Positions 42,995 through 53,299 of a stretch of 64,000 bases of DNA are shown here, in pieces. Position 1 is the first letter of the stretch, and the number at the start of each line of letters is the position of its first letter. The stretch is from CAVTTH01 sp963737545 (lineage in GTDB: Bacteria; Verrucomicrobiota; Verrucomicrobiia; Chthoniobacterales; UBA10450), in NCBI GenBank assembly GCA_963737545.1, contig CAVTTH010000001.1, positions 310,001 through 374,000 of the forward strand. Direction: 5' to 3'. Under the pieces are notes generated by a model, which saw only the letters and a program-made list of their open reading frames with translations, was not told the origin of the DNA and did not search any database. The translations under genes were made by a program, and so were the position numbers.

Positions 42995-43732
42995 ATGCCG
43001 AAGCCGGTCAGCATCATCACGGTTACATACGATACACTCTTCTTCGTTCGTCTGCTGGTGGAAAAGGTGCGCGAGTTTGTGGGCAATCGAGCATATGAGA
43101 TCATCGCCGTGGATCGCACCAGTCGCGATGGAACGCGGGAGTGGCTCCGCGCCCAAACTGATGTTCGGATCCTGAACGCGCCGCCGGAGAAGAATGGCCA
43201 TAGCCATGGGGAGGCGGCAGAAGCAGGCGCCAGGGCCGCACGCCACGAAAACATTGTTCTGCTCGATTCCGATGCTCATCCGATCGAACCGGGTTGGCTG
43301 GAGCTCACTGTCGATCGGCTGGACACGCATGATCGACTCGCGGGCGCCCTCTTTAAGGACTGGCACGAGGGCAATCCTCACGGTTGGTATATCCATCCAC
43401 ACTTCATGGCCTTTCATCGGGCGGATCTCGACCGTTACATCGTCCTGCGCAAGGTGCGCCCGAACGTCGACACCGGCGAAGAAGCGACACTCCGTTTGCT
43501 GGAGGCGGATCTTGGCGTCATCGGTTATCCGCTCGTCTTCTGTGAGCGCTTTTCCGTCGGCCATCCTCATTTTCCCACGGTAGCGGCCGGCGTCTTTCAC
43601 GCCTGGTACGGGACCCGGCTTTCAAAGGAAACGCGCACTGTCGGTCGCGAGACGCAAGGCGCTGTAACGCGGGCGAGCTACCTCAAACCTTTACAGCAGC
43701 GATTGCGGGAGGCATATCGACTGGGTTATTAG
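42995..43732 (+). CDS. GT2 glycosyltransferase
   Basis: 245 residues with the GT-A opening VSIITVTYDTLFFVRLLV, AVDRTSRDGT in place of the usual DDGSxDGT, and LLDSDAHP as the DxD metal site. The middle segment after residue 100 (DWHEGNPHGWYIHPHF) departs from housekeeping GT2 enzymes. Soluble. Part of the LPS-glycan run. Confidence 0.75.
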   Translation: MPKPVSIITVTYDTLFFVRLLVEKVREFVGNRAYEIIAVDRTSRDGTREWLRAQTDVRILNAPPEKNGHSHGEAAEAGARAARHENIVLLDSDAHPIEPGWLELTVDRLDTHDRLAGALFKDWHEGNPHGWYIHPHFMAFHRADLDRYIVLRKVRPNVDTGEEATLRLLEADLGVIGYPLVFCERFSVGHPHFPTVAAGVFHAWYGTRLSKETRTVGRETQGAVTRASYLKPLQQRLREAYRLGY

Positions 43733-43766
43733 CGAAGAATCCGAAGTAAATGCTGAGAGGCTTCCC

Positions 43767-45266
43767 TTGAACGCCTCAGCTGATAATAGTCGTTTAATGG
43801 GCTTCCATTTTCCTGCGCGCAACCAGCATCCGTCGCTCGGCTGGCGCGGCTGGTTACTGGTCGTCTCGGTGTCGATGACGGTTTGCTGCTTTAAGTTGGG
43901 GGATGCGAGGGCTTTGACCGAGCACGAGATATATGTGGCTGGCGGAGCGAAGCAGATGATGCTCGATCGCGATTGGCTCTTTCCGAAAATCGGGGACCAG
44001 CTCTGGCTGGAAAAGCCGCCACTGCTCCATTGGCTGGTCGCCATTTCAGCTACAATGTTCGGCGGATTCACGGAAGCGACCGTTCGTCTCCCCTCGGCTC
44101 TGGCGGGCGTCGGCGTCGTTGTGTTGATGACTTCCCTTGCACTGCATTGGTTCGGGACGCGCGTAGCTCTCGTTACCGGTCTGGTCCAAACCACCGCCGT
44201 TTACTTCATCACCTACGCCCGATTGGCGGAGGCTGATATGGTTCTGGCGCTGGTCGTCGTGAGCGCACTTTTTGTTTTTGTTCGGCTGCACTCCATCGGC
44301 GGAGCCTGGCTAAAGCCGTCGCGTCACCTGGCGGTGCTTTTTTGGGGGCTCGTTGGACTGAGCAATCTTGCCAAGGGTCCTGGCTTCGGTCCCTTGCTTA
44401 TTCTCACGCCTTGCGTCGGGTTCCTCACCTGGCAGCGCAACCGAGCCGGTTGGCGGCGAATGGTCTCGTGGCCGGGATTCGCACTGGCAATTGCTCTTGG
44501 TGTTTCGTGGCCTCTCGTGGCCGCTTCGCGCAGCCCGGAGGCGCTAGAACTTTGGCGGAGGTTGATCGTGGGACGCGCGCTCACCGGGTCCGGCTTCGGC
44601 CAGCCTTGGTCGTATTACCTAACGACTTGGATATGGCAGTTGCTACCCTGGACAATGGCGCTGTTCCTTGCGGCCGGAGGGTCTCTAAGACGGGCGAAGC
44701 ACCAGCCAGACTCGCCCGACAGATTTCTTTGGTGCTGGGCCGTTCTTCCCATCGCTCTGCTCTCCTTCTCGCACGGTAAGCACCATCATTACATCATCGC
44801 CTCCCTCTGTGCCTTCAGTCCGCTGATCGCACTCGGTCTCCTGCGTTGCGGACCGCGCATTGCGACGACCTGCATCGTTCTTGCGATTGCGGGCTGCCTT
44901 TACGTTCACGCGCGCGTTCTGCCCGCTCAAGATCCGGCGCGCTATGATCGCGATTTTCTGCGGTCAGTCCGAAGCCTCGTTCCGCCGACCGTGCCGCTGG
45001 CTGCGACAGGCGGTCCCGAGATCGCTCGCCACATCTTCTACATCGAGCCGCCGCCCGAAGGTGTACAGAACCCGGCGGACCTGGCAAAGCGGTTCGCCAA
45101 AATACCAATCTTCTATTTGATCGCGCGGCGAAGCGTGGAACCACAGCTAACGAGACTCGGACATCTCGGAGTAGTCGCGCAGAGCAAGTACACGCGGAAG
45201 GAGAAGAATCCTGCGGACCGCTTCACGCTCTTCCGAATCGAGACGGGCGCGTTAGCAAATCCCTGA
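43767..45266 (+). CDS. GT39/ArnT-like membrane glycosyltransferase
   Basis: TTG at 43767 has GAGAGG seven bases upstream. 499 residues, about 10-11 hydrophobic segments. The first periplasmic loop has the GT39 signature ALTEHEIYVAGGAKQMM and DQLWLEKPPLLHWLVA, that is an acidic residue then EKPP. This superfamily transfers a sugar from a polyprenyl-phosphate donor onto lipid A or protein outside the inner membrane. First of three membrane transferase genes spaced 12 and 3 bases apart. Confidence 0.8.
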   Translation: MNASADNSRLMGFHFPARNQHPSLGWRGWLLVVSVSMTVCCFKLGDARALTEHEIYVAGGAKQMMLDRDWLFPKIGDQLWLEKPPLLHWLVAISATMFGGFTEATVRLPSALAGVGVVVLMTSLALHWFGTRVALVTGLVQTTAVYFITYARLAEADMVLALVVVSALFVFVRLHSIGGAWLKPSRHLAVLFWGLVGLSNLAKGPGFGPLLILTPCVGFLTWQRNRAGWRRMVSWPGFALAIALGVSWPLVAASRSPEALELWRRLIVGRALTGSGFGQPWSYYLTTWIWQLLPWTMALFLAAGGSLRRAKHQPDSPDRFLWCWAVLPIALLSFSHGKHHHYIIASLCAFSPLIALGLLRCGPRIATTCIVLAIAGCLYVHARVLPAQDPARYDRDFLRSVRSLVPPTVPLAATGGPEIARHIFYIEPPPEGVQNPADLAKRFAKIPIFYLIARRSVEPQLTRLGHLGVVAQSKYTRKEKNPADRFTLFRIETGALANP

Positions 45267-45278
45267 TCGGAGAAATTC

Positions 45279-46589
45279 TTGACGCAGATCGCGACAGCCA
45301 CTCTCAGTCGGGAGCCTTTGTGGCGGAGGTTCGTCATCGCCGCTGCGATGCTAATCCTGCTCGCCTGCGCTTTCCGCGCGATTTCCAAATCGTGGGACGG
45401 AGATTTCAAACTGCACTGGGAATTTGGCCGGCGATTCCTGAGGGGAGAATTTCTTTACACTGGCGGTCACGATCTTCCGTATCCGCCGTTTTGGGCGATG
45501 GCACACGCGCCCGCGGCGCTCCTGCCGATGCCGATGGCAAAAGCGCTTCTTTTTCCGATTGGGGTAGCTGCACTTTACGGTCTGCTCTGGATCTTGCGTC
45601 GCCTAACGAGTCGCGTATTCGCGCTGGATGGCATGCACAGTTTCTGGGTAGCGACCCTGGCTCTGCTATTGGTGAGCCGGTTCGTCCTCAGGGACATGGC
45701 GGAGCTTGGAGTCAATACCGCCCTCGTCGCACTCTCATGGCTCGGAATTTATTTTTGGACGCGGGGACGGGACTTTCTCGGCGGGATGAGTCTCGGGCTG
45801 GCGATCGCTCTCAAGTGCACGCCCGCAATCTTTGCCGCCTATTTTCTTTGGAAACGACAATGGCGAATGTTTGCGGCCACGTGCGTGGCCGCATTGCTTT
45901 TCACGCTCGCGCCCATTCTCTGGCAGGGACCGACCTCTTACTGGAACCACATGTCGACGTGGTCGATGAACGCGTGGAAAGGTTTCGGCAGTGCGAACCC
46001 TTCGGTGGGGGTACTCGGTCCCGAGCCGCTCCAAAACATGGCACTCCGGCCCGCGCTCGCGCGTTACTTCATTCAGCTACCTGCCGGGCATCCGGGCCGC
46101 GTATCGCATCCGCTCTACGTTGATTTTCTGAACCTGCGGCCCGCCGCCGCCAACTGGACGATAAAGACAATTCTGCTCGCTCTCCTCGCAATGTTCTTGT
46201 GGTGGTCGCGCCAGCCAGTTGTTAGGCGCGATGATCCACAACTCCTGTGGGAGCTTGCCGCGGTCTCGATTCTGATGCTGTTGTTCTCGCCGATCACCTG
46301 GGGCCAGCATTGCGTGGCGCTCCTCCCGGCATGGTACTTCATTTCTGCGCTAATCGCGGCCGGCGGTAGATTATCTCGCTGGATGATGGTGCTCATTCTG
46401 GCCTATGTCCTTTTTGTCCCGTTGTTGAGTCGCGATCTTGTCGGACGCGACCTCTCTCTCTTGCTCAATAGCTATCATGTGGAAACATTCTCGATTCTCG
46501 GCCTGTTCGCCGTCGTGCTGGGTTGCCCGCAGCTGCAGCAAACCGCGCGACCGCCTGGTCACGAGCAAACGCCATCGGAACAAATTTAG
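45279..46589 (+). CDS. GT87-like (DUF2029) membrane glycosyltransferase
   Basis: TTG start with GGAGAAA before it. 436 residues and about 10 membrane segments. SKSWDGDFKLHWEFGRRF with an Asp in the first external loop, GGHDLPYPPFWAM, GLAIALKCTPAIFAAYF and FSPITWGQHCVALLPAWY match the DUF2029/GT87 family, polyprenyl-phosphate mannose-dependent transferases. Middle gene of the trio. Confidence 0.77.
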   Translation: MTQIATATLSREPLWRRFVIAAAMLILLACAFRAISKSWDGDFKLHWEFGRRFLRGEFLYTGGHDLPYPPFWAMAHAPAALLPMPMAKALLFPIGVAALYGLLWILRRLTSRVFALDGMHSFWVATLALLLVSRFVLRDMAELGVNTALVALSWLGIYFWTRGRDFLGGMSLGLAIALKCTPAIFAAYFLWKRQWRMFAATCVAALLFTLAPILWQGPTSYWNHMSTWSMNAWKGFGSANPSVGVLGPEPLQNMALRPALARYFIQLPAGHPGRVSHPLYVDFLNLRPAAANWTIKTILLALLAMFLWWSRQPVVRRDDPQLLWELAAVSILMLLFSPITWGQHCVALLPAWYFISALIAAGGRLSRWMMVLILAYVLFVPLLSRDLVGRDLSLLLNSYHVETFSILGLFAVVLGCPQLQQTARPPGHEQTPSEQI

Positions 46590-46592
46590 ACC

Positions 46593-47987
46593 ATGAAGTT
46601 TCCGAAGGTGCCAGCCGTGGCGCTCTTAATCTTCGTCTGGACACTGGCCGTCCTGCCGAACCTAACGGTTCGGTCGTTCGTTTGGGAAGAAGGAAGAAAT
46701 GCGGAACTCGCGCGGGACATTCTGGAGCGCGGCGACCTGCTCGAACCCTCGATCTACGGAAAGCGGTGGGTGGAAAAGCCCGCTCTTCTGCCGTGGATGA
46801 TCGCGGGCGTGGCGCGTCTGACCGGCGAAGTGAACGAATGGTCCGCACGACTTCCGGCGATGGTGGCTGTGCTCCTCACCGCTCTGGTTGTGCTTCAACT
46901 AACGCGCCGTTTCGCCAGCGATCGCGCCGCGCTATTTGCCGCCGCATGTTTCATTTTCAGTCCGTTACTGCTTCGGAAACTGACGATTGCCGAACCTGAT
47001 ACGATCATCACAGCGCTGGTGTTCGGCGCGTTCGCGGTTTGGTGGTCGAAAACGAAACTGCAAATCGGCATCTGGCGTTGTCTCACTTGCGGTGCGCTTC
47101 TTGCCACGGCCGCCATGGCAAAGGGACCACAGCCGCTCGCCTTCTTTGCGCTCGGCGTCGGCGGCCATCTCATTGTGCACAAGAGATGGAGCGAGTTTAC
47201 CAAGTTCATTCTTACCTTGATCATCCCTGCGGCAGCCGTTTTCGCGTGGGCGCACGCGGTTTATCAACCGGGCGATCTTTCTGTTTGGCTGGAATACATG
47301 CGCTTCACTCCGCGCACGGAGATCGCCCCCTATCTGCTCGAGCGGGCGCGCTTCGGCGGAATCATTCCGGTTGATTTGATCCCGGCGATTCTGCTCGCGC
47401 CATTTTTCTGGAAGCAGCTGCAAGGAAGTCTGGATGAAGAGAAGCGCGAGCTATGGGAAATGCTTCTTTGGTATGCCGGAGCCGCGATGCTTGTGCTCTT
47501 TTTCTGGCCCGGAGCGAACACTCGTTATGCCATGCCGGCAGCTCCCGCTGTCGCGATGATGGCCGGATTGGTGTTCGATGATCTTTGGCAACGGCGACGC
47601 ATTTTCGCGCGACTGACGATCGCTCTTCTGGCGGCGCTGATGTTGTACCAATTTGCCCTTGTCTGGATTGTCATGCCGATTTTCGCTGGGCGTTTTGGAG
47701 CGAGCCGGACGGCAGGTCGCGCGATCGCTCAAGCCGTTGGCCGGTCGACGCCGGTCTTCGACGTCAATGGGCCACACTGCAATCAGTTGTTCTACCTCTC
47801 GCGACCGATTCATCTGGCCCGGCCCGTCGATGCCTTGCGGGTCAAAGCGCCGGCCTGGCTGGTTCTCCCACCTGCGGAACTGGAATGGATCAAGGCCCAC
47901 ACGCCTGATTATTCCTTCGGTCAATCAGTGCACACGACCTCCGGCCCGGAGTTGATTGCCATTCGGATTGAACCGCGTCCCAATTAG
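46593..47987 (+). CDS. GT39/ArnT-like membrane glycosyltransferase
   Basis: 464 residues. First external loop is FVWEEGRNAELARDILERGD then KRWVEKPALLPWM, the ArnT-type acidic motif followed by EKP. About 10 membrane segments; it starts three bases after the GT87 gene. Paralogous in architecture to 43767. No substrate can be read from sequence; neighbours imply lipid A or LPS decoration. Confidence 0.78.
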   Translation: MKFPKVPAVALLIFVWTLAVLPNLTVRSFVWEEGRNAELARDILERGDLLEPSIYGKRWVEKPALLPWMIAGVARLTGEVNEWSARLPAMVAVLLTALVVLQLTRRFASDRAALFAAACFIFSPLLLRKLTIAEPDTIITALVFGAFAVWWSKTKLQIGIWRCLTCGALLATAAMAKGPQPLAFFALGVGGHLIVHKRWSEFTKFILTLIIPAAAVFAWAHAVYQPGDLSVWLEYMRFTPRTEIAPYLLERARFGGIIPVDLIPAILLAPFFWKQLQGSLDEEKRELWEMLLWYAGAAMLVLFFWPGANTRYAMPAAPAVAMMAGLVFDDLWQRRRIFARLTIALLAALMLYQFALVWIVMPIFAGRFGASRTAGRAIAQAVGRSTPVFDVNGPHCNQLFYLSRPIHLARPVDALRVKAPAWLVLPPAELEWIKAHTPDYSFGQSVHTTSGPELIAIRIEPRPN

Positions 47988-48047
47988 AGTCGCCGAACCA
48001 GACTTCTCTCTTTCCATTTGGCAGCCGAAGTCTAATTTACCTACATA

Positions 48048-48131
48048 GCCGGCGTGGCGGAACTGGCAGACGCGCTGGACTCAAAATCCAGTACTCGCAA
48101 GAGTGTGTGGGTTCGAACCCCTCCGCCGGTA
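48048..48131 (+). tRNA. tRNA-Leu (anticodon CAA)
   Basis: Class II tRNA with acceptor GCCGGCG paired to CGCCGGT, anticodon stem CTGGA/TCCAG with loop CTCAAAA (anticodon CAA, reading TTG), a long variable arm around ACTCGCAAGAGT, and the T arm with GGTTCGAACCC. 3' end encoded as ACA instead of CCA. 25 bases before a protein gene. Confidence 0.93.
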
Positions 48132-48156
48132 CAATTCAAAAAAGCGAGGAAAGATA

Positions 48157-48984
48157 ATGAATCGGTCTCTCTTATTCGTTAGCGCGACCATCGCGCTCGG
48201 TCTCGCCTCTGTCCTTCCGGCGGCGGCGGGAAAATCGGGTCTAAGTTTCGCGGGCGTTCCTCTTGCACCGGGCGCGACAGTCCAGGCAAACGTGCCGCTT
48301 AGTAGCGCGGAAAAATCGTACGTGGCCGAGGCCGGCAACAAAGTGCCAGAGAATGCGCTCGCCGTGATCGCGGTCCCGGCCGGTTTTGATCCGCAAAAAA
48401 GCTGGCCGGTTTTGGTTGTTTTTTCCACCAGCGATTTCAATCGTCAGAATCGCACGGATCTCGTCGATTTCTATCGCGCGCCCGGGCTGGCGGAGGGCTG
48501 GGTGGTTCTCGCTGGCGATGGCCCCCATCTTCCACAGAAAGACACTTCCGGCTGGCGCGCCGGCATGACCCTCGCGGCATTGGATGCGCTCCACCGCAGT
48601 TTCCCCGGCTCAAACCGATGGCCAGTCGCCTGCGCCGGTTATTCCGGAGGCGCCAAGCGCGCGGGATTACTCGCCCCCTTGCTCGTGCTCGATGGATGCC
48701 GGCTCATCGGTATTTTTCTAACGGGGATAAATGTGGACCGGCTCAGCGATGGCTACCACCAGTTCAAGCCGGGAGCGAACTTCCTGCGCACACCGATCTT
48801 CGTGAGCAGCGGCGATTCTGACAGAATCGCAACGCACAGCCAGCAATCGCAAGTCAAAGTTTCAATGGAACGCACCGGCTTTCAGCACATTCGGTTTGAA
48901 ACATTCTCCGGCGGCCATGTGGTCAAAGTGTCGCAGGTTCGCGACGCGTTGCGCTGGTTCCGCCAATTGCAAACTTCAAACTAG
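48157..48984 (+). CDS. secreted alpha/beta-hydrolase-like (esterase-type) protein
   Basis: ATG at 48157 with GAGGAAAG eight bases upstream; residues 1-24 are a signal peptide (LLFVSATIALGLASVLPAAA). 275 residues. The nucleophile elbow is CAGYSGGAKR (G-x-S-x-G), a VLVVFSTSDFNRQ strand supports the alpha/beta fold, GDSDRIA is the likely acid region and FSGGHVV the His region. It resembles plain dienelactone or PHB-depolymerase-like esterases; substrate unknown. Confidence 0.7.
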   Translation: MNRSLLFVSATIALGLASVLPAAAGKSGLSFAGVPLAPGATVQANVPLSSAEKSYVAEAGNKVPENALAVIAVPAGFDPQKSWPVLVVFSTSDFNRQNRTDLVDFYRAPGLAEGWVVLAGDGPHLPQKDTSGWRAGMTLAALDALHRSFPGSNRWPVACAGYSGGAKRAGLLAPLLVLDGCRLIGIFLTGINVDRLSDGYHQFKPGANFLRTPIFVSSGDSDRIATHSQQSQVKVSMERTGFQHIRFETFSGGHVVKVSQVRDALRWFRQLQTSN

Positions 48985-48986
48985 GT

Positions 48987-50826
48987 CTATCCGCCCGACT
49001 TCGCTTTGATCCAGCGATCAACCAGCATCTCGAGAACATCGAGCGGCACGGCACCGTTCGTGAGGATGACTTCGTGAAATTGACGGAGGTCGAATTTGTC
49101 GCCGAGCTGTTTCCTGGCCTTCTCGCGTAACTCGAGAATCTTCAGCATGCCGATTTTGTAAGCGGTCGCCTGACTCGGCATGACGATGTAGCGATTGATC
49201 GAGTCGATGCAATCAGTCTCGGCATTCGGCGTGTTTTGCTTGAGATAATCGATTGCTTGCTGCCGCGTCCAGCGTTTCGAGTGCAGGCCGGTATCGACGA
49301 CGAGTCGCGCCGCGCGCCAGAGTTCCAGCGACAGTCGGCCGAAGTCAGAGTACAGGATCCCGATACATTCCGATCTCTTTTGGAGTCAGCTCGCTGTAGA
49401 GCCCCCACCCTTCCGAGTAGGCCGTATATCTGCCGGCAAACTTCCGGAACTTCGGAATGCCGGTCAGTTCCTGCGCAATCGCGATCTGCATGTGATGCCC
49501 GGGAATTCCCTCGTGATGCGCGAGCGCTTCCAGCTCGTACGTCGGCGTGTCGTGCATCTCGACCAGATTCACGTAAAACATTCCCGGCCTCGATCCATCG
49601 GGCGCGGGGCGCTGGTAAAATGCTTTCCCGGCGGATTTCTCGCGGAATTTCTCCACCGCTTTCACCACGATATCCGCTTTCGGTTTGGTGATGAAGAGGT
49701 CATTGAGCCGCGCTTTCATGGTGGCGATGATTTTGACCGCGCTCTCGAGATATTTTTGCCGGCCCTCGTCGGTGTCGGGCAAATAAAACCGCTTGTCCTC
49801 GCGCATGAACTTGAAGAACGCCTGCAGGTCTCCGTTGAAGCCGACCTTGTCCTTGATCCTGCGCATCTCGCCCTGAATGCGCGCTACCTCCTTTAGGCCG
49901 AGCGCGTGAATCTGTTCCGCGGATAGATCGGTCGTGGTCGTGCGCCGCAGAGCATATTCGTAGAATGGGCCGCCATCGGGAAATTTCCAGACGCCTGCGT
50001 CGTCCGTGGCCTTTTTCTCCAGCTCCTCCAGGTACGCGATCAGTTTTCGATACGCGGGTTGAAACGAATCGAGCAGCGCTTTCTTTTCATCGGCCAGCAA
50101 CCGATCGCGCGTCGCGGCGTCGAGATTTTTCAGCGCGTTGATCTTCTTGGAAAAATCTTCCAGCAGCGGACTGTCCGCACCGCTTGTTTCAAACGGCGGG
50201 CCCTTCAGGACCTTGTGGCAGGCATCGAGCACGAGTGGGAAAACGAATTTCGGCGGGATGACTCCCTTTTCCGCTCGCGTCTGCAAATTGACGATCACTT
50301 GATCGAAGAGTTTGGGAATCTTGTTTAACCGGGCGATGTAGGCCTCCGCGTCTGACACGGAATCGATCCGGTGAATATTGATCAGGAAGGTTGGGACCTG
50401 CGATTGCACCCCATACATCTGATTCACCGGGTAGGTGTCGAAACGAAACCGGAAGCCCTCGGCATCGCGCTGCGCCTGCTGCTCGAAAAGTTGGTAACTG
50501 ATTTGCGTCTGCGGATCGAGCGCTGCGAAATCGAAATCGCGTTTCAACGCGGCCAGATCGTCCAATTCGTTTGCGAGATCCGCGATCGCCTGTGCATCGG
50601 AAAGGTCATCCCACTGGTCGTAATGTGTCTTGATGCCGAGCTGCGATTCCAACTGCGGATGTTGCGAGACGTATTTATCGAAGGCTTTGTCGAAAAATTC
50701 GTTCGCGCGCTTTGATTCCGAGAGAATCTGCTCGGGCGTGTAGGTCTCCTCCGCGGCGTCGGCCAGCGCGAGAGCGGCGTCCAGAAAAACAACAAACGCG
50801 AGCGGAAGAAAGTATTTGGATTTCAT
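48987..50826 (-). CDS. secreted DUF885 peptidase-like protein, frameshifted
   Basis: ATG at 50826 (MKSKYFLPLAFVVFLDAALALA signal peptide). Most of the DUF885 family is in the first frame: long helical N-terminal region, YEYALRRTTTTDLSAEQIHALGL, and the zinc-binding-type HHEGIPGHHMQIA. This frame ends at 49345 just after GMYRDP; the next frame continues YSDFGRL, WNSGARRDS region and ends IVMPSQATAYKIGMLKI...AKSGG at 48987. One extra base near 49353-49357 breaks the gene; the corrected length of about 612 residues is normal for the family. Convergent with the esterase gene, two bases apart. Confidence 0.8.
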
Positions 50827-50981
50827 AGTTAGGAATGTGGGTGTAGGTGCCCGTTTACCGAAAAAGCGGCCAGCAATGGCGATCGCATCAAAATCAAGAG
50901 TCTCATAAGATCGGTCTTGCCCACGACTGTCAGAATAGAGTCTGATTTGTTTCCCAACCGTCAACCTTCCGTAGACAGCTT

Positions 50982-51572
50982 ATGAACGATTCCATCACGC
51001 AAATCAAGGATACCACCGCCAATCCCGCTCCGCTCGGGCTGCTCGGTTTTGGCATGACCACCGTGTTGCTTAACCTGCACAACGCCGGCTTCTACGAACT
51101 CAACAGCATGATTCTGGCGATGGGTATCTGCTATGGCGGCGCCGCGCAAATCATCGCCGGCATCATGGAATGGAAGAAAGGGAACACTTTTGCCGCAACC
51201 GCTTTCATTTCCTATGGCTGGTTCTGGTTGTCGCTCGTGACCTTGATCATTCTCGCGAAATTGGGATGGGGCGCCCCATCCAGTGACACGGCGATGGCTG
51301 CGTATCTTGCGATGTGGGGATTATTCACCGCCGTTATGTTTGTCGGCACATTGCGCCTGAACCGTGCGCTGCAAATTGTCTTCGCCACGCTCACGATTCT
51401 GTTCTTCCTTCTCGCCTTCGGTGATTTCACCGCAGCGAGCGCCGGATTCAAACATGCCACCGGCTATGAAGGACTCCTCTGCGGATTCTCCGCGATTTAC
51501 ACCGGCCTCGCCCAGGTGCTTAACGAATTGTTCGGCAAAACTGTCCTGCCACTCGGCCCGGTGACCAAATAA
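50982..51572 (+). CDS. satP: acetate/succinate transporter, GPR1/FUN34/YaaH family
   Basis: 196 residues, six hydrophobic segments. The family motif NPAPLGLLGFGMTTVLLNLHNAG starts at residue 15, and YGGAAQIIAGIMEWKKGNTF and a Tyr-Gly pair GYEGLLCGFSA are conserved. Length fits the family. It moves acetate or short carboxylates. It lies alone between divergent and unrelated genes. Confidence 0.88.
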   Translation: MNDSITQIKDTTANPAPLGLLGFGMTTVLLNLHNAGFYELNSMILAMGICYGGAAQIIAGIMEWKKGNTFAATAFISYGWFWLSLVTLIILAKLGWGAPSSDTAMAAYLAMWGLFTAVMFVGTLRLNRALQIVFATLTILFFLLAFGDFTAASAGFKHATGYEGLLCGFSAIYTGLAQVLNELFGKTVLPLGPVTK

Positions 51573-51726
51573 TCGCCGCCGGGCAGACGATGACCGCAAG
51601 GAAAAGTCGTTCTGCGGCTCGTTCCCTGTCTCTCGAAATTTGAAACATCAATTCGGACGCCGCCGCGCGACGTCCCTTACCCTAGCAGGTTGCCCACGCC
51701 TTCGAAGCATGAAATAGAAGGCGATC

Positions 51727-52674
51727 ATGCGCGTGCCCTCAGAACGCTCTCCCGCGGATCACGATGAACGGTCTGCCCTGATTGCCGGGTTCGCCGCATT
51801 CATCACGTGGGGACTGGTCCCGGTCTATTGGAAACTGCTTAGCTCCGTTCCAGCGTTGGAAATCCTGGCTCATCGCTTTGTCTGGACCGCGCTGTTCCTG
51901 ATTCTCCTCTTGAGCTGGCAACAGCGCTGGCCCGAAGTCATGAACAATCTCCGCTCCCGCCGGGCGATGCTTTATTGCCTAACAAGTGGTCTTGCGATCG
52001 CGATCAATTGGTTCTTCTTCATCTGGGCGGTGAACGCCGGACGGATTATCGAGACCAGTCTCGGTTATTTCATGACACCGCTGGTCAACATTCTCTTTGG
52101 CGCAATATTTCTCCGGGAACGTTTGACGCGATGGCAGGCAGTGGCCGTTTTGCTCGCGGTGAGCGGCGTCTTCAATCTCACCTTCGGCTACGGACGTTTC
52201 CCCTGGATCGCGCTCATTCTTTGCACTTCGTTCGGAATCTATGGTCTCCTGCGAAAGCAATCGGGAACGGCCGCCATTCCCGGCTTGTTTTTCGAAACCA
52301 TCATGCTCGTGCCGCTGGCTCTTATCTATTTCGTGACGCTGCAACACGAGGGCGCACTGATTTTCGGACGCCCGCATCTCTCACTCTCACTCCTGCTCAT
52401 CAGCTCTGGCGTCGTCACCGGTCTGCCACTCGTTTGGTTCGGACATGCTGCGCGTCACCTCCGCCTGACCACGGTCGGCTTTCTGCAATATCTCGCGCCG
52501 ACCTGCTCATTTTTTCTCGGCGTGTTTTTTTATCGTGAAACCTTCACGCGTGCCCATTTCGTTACCTTCGGCTTGATCTGGATCGGGCTTGCCATCTTTA
52601 CCTGCGAGGCACTCTTTCGGTGGCGCTCCATTCGCGCGCAATCGCCGGCCGCCATCGCGCTCTCACCCAGGTAG
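51727..52674 (+). CDS. rarD: EamA-family transporter RarD
   Basis: 315 residues, ten membrane segments in two EamA repeats. FAAFITWGLVPVYWKLL, EILAHRFVWTALFL, AINWFFFIWAVNAG and SLGYFMTPLVNILFG are the well-known RarD/YojE-type blocks; the second half has TSFGIYGLLRK and YLAPTCSFFLGV. Drug/metabolite exporter of unclear substrate. Confidence 0.88.
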   Translation: MRVPSERSPADHDERSALIAGFAAFITWGLVPVYWKLLSSVPALEILAHRFVWTALFLILLLSWQQRWPEVMNNLRSRRAMLYCLTSGLAIAINWFFFIWAVNAGRIIETSLGYFMTPLVNILFGAIFLRERLTRWQAVAVLLAVSGVFNLTFGYGRFPWIALILCTSFGIYGLLRKQSGTAAIPGLFFETIMLVPLALIYFVTLQHEGALIFGRPHLSLSLLLISSGVVTGLPLVWFGHAARHLRLTTVGFLQYLAPTCSFFLGVFFYRETFTRAHFVTFGLIWIGLAIFTCEALFRWRSIRAQSPAAIALSPR

Positions 52675-52695
52675 AATGGCCCTTAAGATTTGTAG

Positions 52696-52714
52696 GGGAA
52701 GCCGCTGGCTTCCC
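52696..52714. terminator. hairpin after rarD
   Basis: GGGAAGCC-GCT-GGCTTCCC, an eight-pair perfect stem 22 bases after the rarD stop. No long T run follows. Could be a terminator or a copy of a dispersed palindrome. Confidence 0.45.
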
Positions 52715-52734
52715 ATGGTATCCTGACTTTCCCA

Positions 52735-53259
52735 ATGTGGAGCGAAGATAATTTTCAATACGCCATCGAAAATACGCAGGTCATCCTCGAGCCAGCGGGG
52801 CAGATCGCCACTTTCGGAAACACCAGCTTCCGATTCTATCTCATCTCCGAACTGATGGATCAGGTGAATGAAGTTCGGGTACGCGACGGCCGGATCCACG
52901 CCGAGCGCCCGCAGATTCTTACTCCGGAACATTACTGCCGGCTGTTGCTGGAAGGTTTTGGCGAAAAGGCGCAAAAATACGCCGAGCAACTCCGCCAACG
53001 GATGCGCAACGCAACGGTGGTGCGTTACGGATTTCAGTTCCGCAAGACCGACGTCACCGAAAAGAAATTCCGCGATTCGATCGAAAAGGTGGTGGCGAGG
53101 ACAAAATCGCGGGTTCAACAGGCGGACGAACCGCTCAGCGCCGTGATTCAGGGTGTGGACGACGCCTGGGAAGTTTGCCTGCTAAAGTTCACCATCGACC
53201 TGATTGAGCGGTCCGCCGGAGGAAACTTCGGCGATTTTCGCAAACGAGGATTGCTTTGA
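52735..53259 (+). CDS. hypothetical protein
   Basis: 174 residues, charged and helical. It begins with a strand segment (FQYAIENTQVILEP) and contains YGFQFRKTDVTEKKFRDSIEKVV. No membrane segment, no recognisable family. It starts 60 bases after rarD and precedes two short genes, and codon use looks like its neighbours. Confidence 0.55.
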   Translation: MWSEDNFQYAIENTQVILEPAGQIATFGNTSFRFYLISELMDQVNEVRVRDGRIHAERPQILTPEHYCRLLLEGFGEKAQKYAEQLRQRMRNATVVRYGFQFRKTDVTEKKFRDSIEKVVARTKSRVQQADEPLSAVIQGVDDAWEVCLLKFTIDLIERSAGGNFGDFRKRGLL

Positions 53260-53299
53260 AGGACGCTTTTCGCAATGATGTCGGGCTCGAGGAAATCAT

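Noticed and set aside
27747..43732. Aryl polyene or polyketide gene cluster
   Set aside because: ACP, KAS and P450 are present but ketoreductase, dehydratase and the many further genes expected are absent; lipid A genes dominate the surroundings.
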